Shown in pieces: positions 23,020 through 30,828 of a stretch of 64,000 nucleotides of DNA. The DNA is taken from assembly GCF_003325355.1 (NCBI RefSeq), contig NZ_CP030850.1, positions 5,015,501 to 5,079,500 on the forward strand, read 5' to 3'. How positions within the stretch are numbered: the first letter of the stretch is position 1; the number at the start of each line of letters is the position of its first letter. Origin of the DNA: Runella rosea. GTDB lineage: Bacteria > Bacteroidota > Bacteroidia > Cytophagales > Spirosomataceae. The translations under genes and the position numbers were made by a program. The notes below the pieces were generated by a model, which was not told where the DNA came from, searched no databases, and worked only from the letters and a program-made list of their open reading frames with translations.

Positions 23020-25872
23020 ATGTATTTCTCTACCTCTCTTCGTAAGTTGGGAGCCGTTGGCCTGATTGCATTGGGCACGGCAACCGTTACTTACAGCCAA
23101 TCGTCACCCCCTGAAGAAAACCGCTTTACCAAAAGCATTTTGACGGAGAAATTGGACGAACCCATGGAAATGACCTTTTTGCCCGATAAGCGGGTGTTGT
23201 TCGTGGAGCGAAAAGGAAATTTAAAAGCGTACAATCCCAAAACTAAGGAAGTGAGCGTACTGGCTACGATTCCGGTAAATACAAAATATACCAATCGGCA
23301 GGGACAAGTGCGCGAAGCAGAAGAGGGTTTGATGGGCTTGATTGCCGATCCAAATTTTGTCAAAAACAACTGGATTTATATGTATTATGCCGACCCAACG
23401 GACAAAAAGCACGTGTTGGCACGTTGGGAATTGAAAGGTGATGAATTGGTGGAGTCTTCCAAAAAAATTATGTTGGAGGTCACTACCCAACGCGAAGAAT
23501 GTTGCCATACGGGCGGTGGAATGGTATTTGATAAAGTCGGCAACTTATACCTGACCACTGGAAATAATACCAGCAACAGTAACTCCGACGGCTACGCCCC
23601 CATTGATGAGCGCCCCGAGCAAAGCACTTGGGACGATCAGCGCGGCGCGGCCAATACCAACGATTTGCGTGGCAAAATCTTGCGTATCAAGCCCCAACCC
23701 GACGGCACTTACACGATTCCAGACGGAAATTTATTCCCTAAAGGCACCCCCAAAACCCGCGCCGAAATTTATACCATGGGTCACCGCAACCCGTGGCGCC
23801 CAACCATCGATAGCAAAACAGGCTTTTTGTATTGGGGTGAAGTAGGCCCAGACGCCTCGCAGGATTCGCCACGTGGCCCGCGTGGATATGATGAATTCAA
23901 TCAAGCCAAAGGCCCCGGCTTTTTTGGCTGGCCTTATTTTATTGGTGATAATAAAGTATATTCAGATTGGGATTTTGAGGCCAATAAACTCAAAGCAGAC
24001 TCAAAGTTTGACCCTGCCAAGCCCATCAACGATTCCCCCAACAATACGGGTTTGCGGGAATTACCACCTGCTCAAAAAGCATTTGTATGGTATCCATACG
24101 CCAATTCCACAGAATTTCCGTTGGTAGGAAGTTCGGGGCGGAGTGCTACGGGTGGACCCGTTTTTAGAAAATCCGATTTCAAAAATGCCCCTCGCACTTT
24201 CCCAGATTATTACGAAGGCAAGTGGCTAATGGTGGAGTTTATGCGCGGCTGGATTATGGCCGTGACAATGGACGACAACGGCGATTATAAATCTATGGAG
24301 CGGTTTATGCCCAGCGAAAATTTCAGCAGTGCTATCGACATAGATTTTAGCCCCGACGGAGATTTGTACGTACTCGAATACGGAAGTGCGTGGTTTAGAG
24401 GGAATGATAATGCGCGTTTGGTAAAAATCGAGTACAACGCTGGCAATCGCACCCCGATAGTAGAAGCAACCGCCGACAAAAAGGCGGGTTCGGTGCCTTT
24501 CAAAGTGGCGTTTTCGTCGGAAGGAACGCAGGATTTTGACCGTGATGTGTTGAAATATGAGTGGAAAATTACCTCTAAAGCGGGGGTTTTTAAGACACTT
24601 ACGCAACCAAATCCAGTGGTAACATTTGATAAACCAGGCACCTACAAAGCTACTTTGACGGTAACTGACCCTAAAGGAGCTAAAAATAGCCGTACCCTTG
24701 AAATCAAGGCCGGCAACGAAGCTCCCGAAGTGGCATTGGAAGTAACGAAAGGCAATAAATCTTTCTTTTTTCCTAACGAAAGCATTGAGTATAAAGTAAA
24801 AGTGAACGATAAAGAAGACGGCAGTTTGGAAAATGGAAAAATCATTCCAACTCAGGTAGCGGTTAATATCGACTATATGCCCGATTCTTTTGACCCTATC
24901 GAAATAGCTTCCAACTACCGTGGCACCGATGCTTCGGCGCGCTTCTCGACGGGCTACAAACTCATGAGTGCGAGCGATTGTAAGTCATGCCACATTGTTG
25001 ATAAAAAATCTGTAGGGCCGAGCTATAAAGACATTGCGCAGAAATACAAAGGCGATGCCGCCGCTCCCGAAAAGTTAGCGAATAAAATCATTGCTGGCGG
25101 TGGCGGAGTATGGGGAGACCACGCCATGAGCGCCCACCCACAAATCTCTAAAAATGATGCCGCAACGATGGTCAAATACATCATGAACTTGGGAGAAAAA
25201 CCATTGCAGACCAAGTCGTTGCCAACTACAGGTACCTATACTACCAAAGTACCCGAAGGCGAAAACGGGCGTGGAAGCTACGTGTTACGCGCTGCCTACA
25301 CCGACCGGGGAACAAAATTGCTGTCGCCGTTGATGTCGGAGAATATTTTGCATTTACGCAATCCTTCGCTCGACCCCGCCAAAGCCGAGAAGAGCAAAGG
25401 AACGCAGTTGTTGATAACACCTTCAAAATCATTTAATTTGATAGGTAATGACTCCTACATTGGATACACCCAATTGGACTTGACGGACATTAAACAAATC
25501 GAAGTGTTGGCCCAAGCCACCACGCGTGTGGGTGCTTCTGGCGGTGTGGTAGAAGTTCGTTTGGGTTCCCCAACGGGTAAATTAATCGGAAAAACCTCGA
25601 CCGTAGAAGTGAAAGACCCCTCCTTTGGCCCACCACCAGCAGCGCCTGCCGCAGGAACGCCTGCCGCAAATGCACAACGTACGCAAGGGCAGGCCGCCAC
25701 TGACCCAGCGGCAAGGGCTCGGCGCGGCGCTCAGCAGGCCATCGCCAAAATTGAAGCTACGGAGGGAGTACACGATGTATATTTTGTGTTCAAAAATCCC
25801 AATGCACAGCCGAATCAAATCGTCATGTCGGTGGTTTCGATTCAGTTTCAGAATACAATTACTAACCTATAA
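23020..25872 (+). CDS. PQQ-type sugar dehydrogenase/PKD/cytochrome c fusion
   Basis: This 950-aa exported multidomain oxidoreductase has a signal peptide to about residue 27; a six-bladed GSDH-type propeller (about 35-465, with ECCHTGGGM and YTMGHRNPW motifs); a PKD domain (about 475-570); a cytochrome c segment with heme motif C654-K-S-C657-H; and a C-terminal CBM6-like sandwich interrupted by an Ala/Pro/Arg-rich insertion (25621-25740). It probably oxidises a sugar in the periplasm and passes electrons directly to its heme. The ATG at 23020 is preferred over the TTG two codons upstream. First gene of a four-gene + run. Confidence 0.88.
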   Translation: MYFSTSLRKLGAVGLIALGTATVTYSQSSPPEENRFTKSILTEKLDEPMEMTFLPDKRVLFVERKGNLKAYNPKTKEVSVLATIPVNTKYTNRQGQVREAEEGLMGLIADPNFVKNNWIYMYYADPTDKKHVLARWELKGDELVESSKKIMLEVTTQREECCHTGGGMVFDKVGNLYLTTGNNTSNSNSDGYAPIDERPEQSTWDDQRGAANTNDLRGKILRIKPQPDGTYTIPDGNLFPKGTPKTRAEIYTMGHRNPWRPTIDSKTGFLYWGEVGPDASQDSPRGPRGYDEFNQAKGPGFFGWPYFIGDNKVYSDWDFEANKLKADSKFDPAKPINDSPNNTGLRELPPAQKAFVWYPYANSTEFPLVGSSGRSATGGPVFRKSDFKNAPRTFPDYYEGKWLMVEFMRGWIMAVTMDDNGDYKSMERFMPSENFSSAIDIDFSPDGDLYVLEYGSAWFRGNDNARLVKIEYNAGNRTPIVEATADKKAGSVPFKVAFSSEGTQDFDRDVLKYEWKITSKAGVFKTLTQPNPVVTFDKPGTYKATLTVTDPKGAKNSRTLEIKAGNEAPEVALEVTKGNKSFFFPNESIEYKVKVNDKEDGSLENGKIIPTQVAVNIDYMPDSFDPIEIASNYRGTDASARFSTGYKLMSASDCKSCHIVDKKSVGPSYKDIAQKYKGDAAAPEKLANKIIAGGGGVWGDHAMSAHPQISKNDAATMVKYIMNLGEKPLQTKSLPTTGTYTTKVPEGENGRGSYVLRAAYTDRGTKLLSPLMSENILHLRNPSLDPAKAEKSKGTQLLITPSKSFNLIGNDSYIGYTQLDLTDIKQIEVLAQATTRVGASGGVVEVRLGSPTGKLIGKTSTVEVKDPSFGPPPAAPAAGTPAANAQRTQGQAATDPAARARRGAQQAIAKIEATEGVHDVYFVFKNPNAQPNQIVMSVVSIQFQNTITNL

Positions 25873-25880
25873 AAGTGCCG

Positions 25881-25921
25881 CTAGAAAGTCGTCGGGCGTA
25901 CTGTCCGGCGACTGACTTTCT
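25881..25921 (+). other. Imperfect hairpin in the gap after the dehydrogenase
   Basis: AGAAAGTC at the left and GACTTTCT-like sequence at the right, with inner CGG/CCG complementarity, form a bulged stem in the 84-base gap. It may act as a partial terminator or mRNA-stabilising element between this gene and the next. Confidence 0.35.
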
Positions 25922-25956
25922 GGTTTATCAATTCAGGCTTTTTATTTCGAACAACT

Positions 25957-26910
25957 ATGCAGAATCGTAGAACTTTCCTTAAAAATACCAGTGCCTTGGC
26001 ATTGGGAAGCTTGGCCGTACCCGCGTTGGCGAAAAATCTTTTTGCCCCAGAGGCATTACCGCGCCCTGGTTTGCAGCTGTTTACGTTGTTCAGGGCCATG
26101 TCGGACGACGCCAAAGGCTCGTTGGAAAAAGTAGCGGGTATTGGTTATAAAGAAATCGAATCTGCCTTCAGCATGAAAGACGGGTATTATGGTTATTCGC
26201 CCAAAGAATTTAAAAAAGTAGTGGAAGATTTGGGGATGACTTGGCGCGCCCATCATGTAGGAGGTGCTCCTTTTCGTCCGCGACCGGCTCAGGCAAGTGC
26301 TCCCGCAGGAGGTGGCGCAGCTGCGGCAGGTGCGCCACCGCGTCAAATGCCCGCCAATATGCCCAAACGACTGAATTTATTGGAAAATTACCAGCAATTG
26401 GTGGATGAAGCCGCCGAAGGTGGCCTGAGTTATTTGGTGTGTGCTTCTACGCCAGTGGGTACGTTGGATGAAATCAAAAAATCCATTGAAGTATTTGTTA
26501 AAACGGGTGAAGCCTGCAAAAAAGCGGGTATCGGTTTTGCGTATCACAATCATGCTACTGAGTTTGACAAAGTAGAAGGGCAAACGCCTTATGATTTGAT
26601 TTTGTCGCAAACTAGCCCTGACCTTGTAACGATGGAAATGGACATGGCTTGGGTGGTAAAAGCGGGGCTTGATCCTGTAGAATTGTTCAAACAGCAGCCT
26701 GGTCGTTTTCCCCTTTGGCACATTAAAGATATTGATAAAGAACTTAAAAAGCCCGTAGAAGTCGGAACGGGGGTCGTGGACTTCAAAAAGATTTTTGTAG
26801 GGGCCCAAAAAGCAGGTCTGAAATACTACTTTGTGGAGCAAGACATGGCTGCAAGCCCCTTTGAAAGTATCGCGACGAGTTTTGCAAATTTGCAAAAAAT
26901 AACTGCGTAA
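25957..26910 (+). CDS. Exported sugar phosphate isomerase/epimerase-like protein
   Basis: This 317-aa TIM-barrel protein is of the xylose-isomerase-like (AP endonuclease 2) family, with a Tat-like N-terminus (NRRTFLKNTSALALG). Candidate metal ligands are seen in YHNHATEFD, MEMDMAW, HIKD and FVEQDM. A low-complexity Gly/Ala/Pro insertion (26275-26364) sits in the loop before the KRLNLLENY helix. Secreted members are frequent beside sugar dehydrogenases and DUF1080 proteins in this phylum and may act on oxidised sugars; the exact reaction is unknown. It follows the dehydrogenase by 84 bases. Confidence 0.88.
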   Translation: MQNRRTFLKNTSALALGSLAVPALAKNLFAPEALPRPGLQLFTLFRAMSDDAKGSLEKVAGIGYKEIESAFSMKDGYYGYSPKEFKKVVEDLGMTWRAHHVGGAPFRPRPAQASAPAGGGAAAAGAPPRQMPANMPKRLNLLENYQQLVDEAAEGGLSYLVCASTPVGTLDEIKKSIEVFVKTGEACKKAGIGFAYHNHATEFDKVEGQTPYDLILSQTSPDLVTMEMDMAWVVKAGLDPVELFKQQPGRFPLWHIKDIDKELKKPVEVGTGVVDFKKIFVGAQKAGLKYYFVEQDMAASPFESIATSFANLQKITA

Positions 26911-27007
26911 TTGTTTCAAAGTGAAACACTTCCGTTGTATTCGAGTTGTATGTTTATTGGAATTGTCGTAAGTTACACAACGCGTAAACTATAAAATCAA
27001 TACTGGT

Positions 27008-28120
27008 ATGAAAAAAATGTTTTTGTCCGTTGCAGCTGCCCTATCGGTGGCATTAATGGTTGCCTATACCAACCGTACGGCAAGTGTTTTGAGTGGATTT
27101 GAGACTGGTACACCAGAGGTCAAGTCAATGAATGCGCTTGCTTTTGGGCCTGAAGGGGTCTTGTTTATCGGGGATTCTAAAAGTGCTTCGGTGTTTGCGG
27201 TTGATACGAAAGATGCCGAAAACGTGGCGAGTGCCAAACCCGTTGAGATCAAAAACATTGACCAAAAAATTGCTGCTTTGCTGGGTACAGAAGCTAAAAA
27301 TATCACTATTCAGGATTTGGCGGTCAATCCCATTTCCAAAAAAGTGTATTGCGCTGTACAAGCTGCCAACGGAACACCCGTATTGTTTAAAATAGACGGC
27401 GAAAACATTCAGCCAGTGAGCCTGAAAGACATCAAGTTTGCCTTAGTGCCGCTCAATAATGCACCTGCCGAAGACGCCAAAGACCAACGAGGTCGGCCAC
27501 TGCGGGTTTGGGCTATTTCAGACCTCAATTATGCGGATGGAAAAGTGATGGTGAGTGGGTTGTCTAATCAGGAGTTTGGCTCAACGTTCCGCAGTATTCC
27601 TTTTCCGTTTACCAACAAACAGGAGCAATCTTCGCTTGAAATCTATCATGCCGCCCACGGACAATACGAAACCAACTCGCCCATCAAAACTTTTACAACG
27701 GCAGAATTGAACGGTAAAAAGTTTCTGGTAGCCAGCTACACCTGTACCCCACTTGTTCTTTTTCCAATTGATGATTTAAAGCCTGGTACGCACGTAAAAG
27801 GCCGTACCGTTGGTGAATTTGGCGCTGGAAACAGCCCCTTGGACATTATCACTATGAAAAAAGGCAACGATTTGTTCCTGATTATGGCCAATTCTGACCG
27901 GCCAGTGATGAAAGTTAAGTATAAAGACATCGAGACTTACGAAGGCTCGCTGACCGAACCTATCAAAGAAAATTACAGCACGGCTGGCGTTCCTTACGTT
28001 TCGTTTCCGATGGTGAATGTGCTCCAACTTGACAAATTGGACGATACCCAATTTGTGTTCTTGCAACGGAGAGCCAACGGAGACCTCGACATCCGAACTT
28101 CCAATAACCGATCATTATGA
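27008..28120 (+). CDS. Exported protein of unknown function, propeller-like
   Basis: I do not recognise a named family for this 370-aa protein. It has a signal segment (about 1-24), then repeated strand patterns typical of a YVTN/NHL-like beta-propeller: ALAFGPEGVLFIGDS near 43, DLAVNPISKKVYCAV, and later LFLIMANSDRPVMKVK. It could be a ligand-binding or enzymatic propeller in the periplasm. It overlaps the next gene by four bases (ATGA), so the two products are probably made together. Confidence 0.75.
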   Translation: MKKMFLSVAAALSVALMVAYTNRTASVLSGFETGTPEVKSMNALAFGPEGVLFIGDSKSASVFAVDTKDAENVASAKPVEIKNIDQKIAALLGTEAKNITIQDLAVNPISKKVYCAVQAANGTPVLFKIDGENIQPVSLKDIKFALVPLNNAPAEDAKDQRGRPLRVWAISDLNYADGKVMVSGLSNQEFGSTFRSIPFPFTNKQEQSSLEIYHAAHGQYETNSPIKTFTTAELNGKKFLVASYTCTPLVLFPIDDLKPGTHVKGRTVGEFGAGNSPLDIITMKKGNDLFLIMANSDRPVMKVKYKDIETYEGSLTEPIKENYSTAGVPYVSFPMVNVLQLDKLDDTQFVFLQRRANGDLDIRTSNNRSL

Positions 28121-29223
28121 GAAAAAGAGTACGAATCAGTTGGCCCAGCCAACTGATTCTTTTTTCTTTATTTCTGCTAATTAGTTGTGCGGAAAGTCAG
28201 GAAACCTCACAAAAAAGCATCGTAATTCGGTGGAAAAATAATCAGGCAACGGGGTTGTCGGTAGCCTTAAGCCAATTCAAAGCTCACTCTAAAGAAACGC
28301 TCCCCGAATTGCTGAGGGTACAACTGGTCAAATCCCATCCTAAAACGGCGGTTTTAGGCGATTATTCAATACAAAGTGATTCATTGATTTTTGAGCCGCT
28401 TGTTCCTTTTACCCCAGGCTTGCGGTATGAAGTGTTACTTGAGAACCGTCTAGTGGGTGAAATCGCAATTCCCAAAGCCGAACCCTCCACAACCCTAACT
28501 GGAATTTACCCTTCCCAAGACACGCTCCCCGAAAACCTCCTCAAATTCTACTTCGTTTTTTCTCGTCCTATGCGGGAAGGACATTCCTTAGCCTATATTT
28601 CTCTGCTTGATGCCAAAGGAGATACTTTGCCAAACACATTTCTGAATTTACAACCAGAATTATGGAACGCTGAAAAAACTGTTTTGACCCTGTGGCTCGA
28701 TCCGGGCAGAATTAAGCGCGATTTACAACCCAATAAATCGCTAGGAGCACCTTTAATGAAAGGTAATCATTATACGTTAGTTGTTTCAGAGCGGTGGCCG
28801 GATGAATTAGGGGCAGGGTTGATACAAGCATATACCAAACATTTTGTGGCGACAACACGTGACATGACCTCTCCCGACATCAAGTCTTGGACGCTTAAAG
28901 CTCCCCCGAAAGGCACAAACCAAGTCCTTGAAATCTATGTCAAGGAAGCCTTGGATTATGTTTTATTACAAAATACGATTCGGATAATTGACGCTCGGGG
29001 TAAGAACGTAAACGGTGCCATTCAGGTCAATAATAAAGAGCAGGTTGTCCAGTTTGTTCCCGTAGTGCCTTGGTTGACAGGTGTTTATAAAGTGTTGGTC
29101 GAGTCGCGACTGGAAGATTTGGCAGGCAATAATTTGAACCGTCTGTTTGACCGTGACATAACCGATACCCGCACAAAACCTTCACAACAAACGGTTTTTG
29201 AACTGAATTATCGGATTGATTGA
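28117..29223 (+). CDS. Lipoprotein with Ig-like (Big_5-type) domains
   Basis: This 368-aa protein has a lipobox at LLISC (C24), so it should be anchored to a membrane. Downstream I see repeats of an SbsA/Big_5-like Ig pattern: IYPSQDTLPENLLKFYFVFSRPM in the middle and LEDLAGNNLNRLFDRDI at the end, the latter being the typical close of such domains. No catalytic motif is apparent. Its start lies inside the stop of the propeller-like gene (four-base overlap). Function unknown; a surface or periplasmic binding role is my inference. Confidence 0.8.
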   Translation: MRKRVRISWPSQLILFSLFLLISCAESQETSQKSIVIRWKNNQATGLSVALSQFKAHSKETLPELLRVQLVKSHPKTAVLGDYSIQSDSLIFEPLVPFTPGLRYEVLLENRLVGEIAIPKAEPSTTLTGIYPSQDTLPENLLKFYFVFSRPMREGHSLAYISLLDAKGDTLPNTFLNLQPELWNAEKTVLTLWLDPGRIKRDLQPNKSLGAPLMKGNHYTLVVSERWPDELGAGLIQAYTKHFVATTRDMTSPDIKSWTLKAPPKGTNQVLEIYVKEALDYVLLQNTIRIIDARGKNVNGAIQVNNKEQVVQFVPVVPWLTGVYKVLVESRLEDLAGNNLNRLFDRDITDTRTKPSQQTVFELNYRID

Positions 29224-29232
29224 ACTTCGTTT

Positions 29233-29964
29233 TTAGGCCGTTTTTTTGATTCGATATACGTACGGGGGCTTGTGGGCCTTTCCTGAAAATTTCTTCTCCA
29301 CCCGCTCCAATATCTCCATACTGAGCATTTTTCGCTGAAAATTGGCACGAAGGAGCTTTTTATCTAAAATTGTTTCGTACAAACTTTGAAGTTCATTCAT
29401 CGTGAATGTTTCGGACAGTAGATTGAACCCAACCAGTTTATGATCTAACATCAGACGAAGAGTGCTAAGGGCCTTTTCTACGATTCGGTTGTGGTCAAGA
29501 ATCAGGGTTGGAATCTGATGGATATCGTGCCAGTCTCCCAAATCTGAAAAAATATCGGGTGTTGGTTTGACTTTTGAAAAGTCTACCAAAGCGTAATAGC
29601 CGATAGAAATAAAGCGTTGCAAGAGCCAATGTTCTGTTTCTAATTCAAATCCGTGAGAAGACATGGTGGCTTTGTGTACATCCCAGTTGCCGCGATTTTG
29701 TTCCCCGAATGTATAAAACTGTTCAAGATAAATGTCTTTTACACCCGTTCGTTCCCACAAAATCCGGGTAGCAGCTTCATCAGTACTTTCTCCCTTAAAT
29801 ACAAATCCGCCAGGCAAAGCAAAGGCTTTTGTATGTTTAAATTCCAAAAGTAAGACTTTTAATTGACGTTCGTGAAACCCAAAAATCACACAATCAACCG
29901 ATATGCTCGGAAGGTATTCTGGGCCGGTTTCCAAAAATTTTTTGATGTTTTGGCTGGGGGTCAT
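29233..29964 (-). CDS. Nudix-like transcriptional regulator (NrtR/AraR type)
   Basis: This 243-aa protein has an N-terminal Nudix fold and a C-terminal winged-helix-like domain (TFTMNELQSLYETIL, then NFQRKMLSM), the layout of NrtR/AraR regulators, which sense ADP-ribose-type or sugar ligands. The Nudix box starts well (G53, E59, R67) but the catalytic REUxEE segment reads RILWER: two glutamates are I68 and R72, and only E71 remains. Hydrolase activity is therefore doubtful and a regulatory role likely. It faces away from the SusCD operon at 30829, the natural target candidate. Its stop is only 9 bases from the convergent lipoprotein gene. Confidence 0.88.
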   Translation of the reverse strand: MTPSQNIKKFLETGPEYLPSISVDCVIFGFHERQLKVLLLEFKHTKAFALPGGFVFKGESTDEAATRILWERTGVKDIYLEQFYTFGEQNRGNWDVHKATMSSHGFELETEHWLLQRFISIGYYALVDFSKVKPTPDIFSDLGDWHDIHQIPTLILDHNRIVEKALSTLRLMLDHKLVGFNLLSETFTMNELQSLYETILDKKLLRANFQRKMLSMEILERVEKKFSGKAHKPPYVYRIKKTA

Positions 29965-30828
29965 GGATTAAAATTTTGCACAAAAAAAAGAAAAAGTTTG
30001 GAATATCGTTGTTGTCCCAATAAGTTTGTATCAAAATGATGCAATTGACGATGAAAAACCTTTTTATTCTTCCTTTTTTTCAATTTTTCGCTTCTCGGTT
30101 CAGTAAAAATGGCGTAGTTGAACAAGTCGACGTTTAGTTTTTTCATTACGAGTTGAAATGAGAAGTTGAAAATTCTCTAAGTTAATGTTGTCATTGTTCT
30201 TTGTTTCAGTCTTTTGACGAGTGATAGTTTTTTAATTAACCCATTACGTATATACCTTGAAAAGCACTGGATATGTATGCTTTTTAGTGGCAAAGTAAAT
30301 TTAGACTTTTAAATTAAAAAATAGGCTTAATTTGTTTGAAATGAGAAATAACTATACTTTTACAAGTAAAATTACAATTAATAATTCTTTATAATTGTGA
30401 TTGTAATTGCCCTTTTGCATCAGCATTTTTTATTAAAAAAATAGAAAACTGACCAGTAAAAGTTGCAAATATTTTAACGCGAATTCGTCTGAATACTTAG
30501 GTGGTAGCGCTAGCTGTTTTTAGCGCTGCTAATCCAAACACACTGCCGACAAGTCAGTGTATCCACACCCACCCGATAAAAAGTGCCTAGTGATAGTAAC
30601 CATTTAAAGGGTTATTTCACTAATGAAAAGGTCTTCCCACGGCCAAAATTGCCCGCTAGGAAGTAACAAAACGTAAATCCATTCCTCCGATTCGTTAGAA
30701 AATAATAATTGTTTTCAGTGTCTATTGAGCGTCTGCAATAGATAACTGTAACGGAAATTGAAGGCGCTTTTTGAATTTGTATTTTTTTTATTTTTAATTG
30801 TTCATTTTTAACCTATCAGTTTTTATTT
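29965..30828. promoter_or_regulatory. Long divergent control region, Nudix regulator / SusC
   Basis: These 864 bases hold no convincing gene. Notable elements: TTTTAC-AA-GTAAAA at 30358-30371; AATTACAAT (30370-30378) mirrored by ATTGTAATT (30400-30408); AGCGCT at 30506-30511 repeated at 30522-30527; and ACACTG/CAGTGT at 30540-30545/30555-30560. Any could be operators for the divergent Nudix-like regulator. No full TTG-N17-23-TANNTTTG promoter was found for either gene. Confidence 0.5.

Noticed and set aside
29961-30146. A 61-codon minus-strand open frame overlapping the Nudix regulator start by four bases
   Set aside because: The overlap looks operon-like, but the product is a Lys/Phe-rich translation of A/T-rich DNA with no domain or export signal. 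It is most likely leader DNA of the regulator gene.
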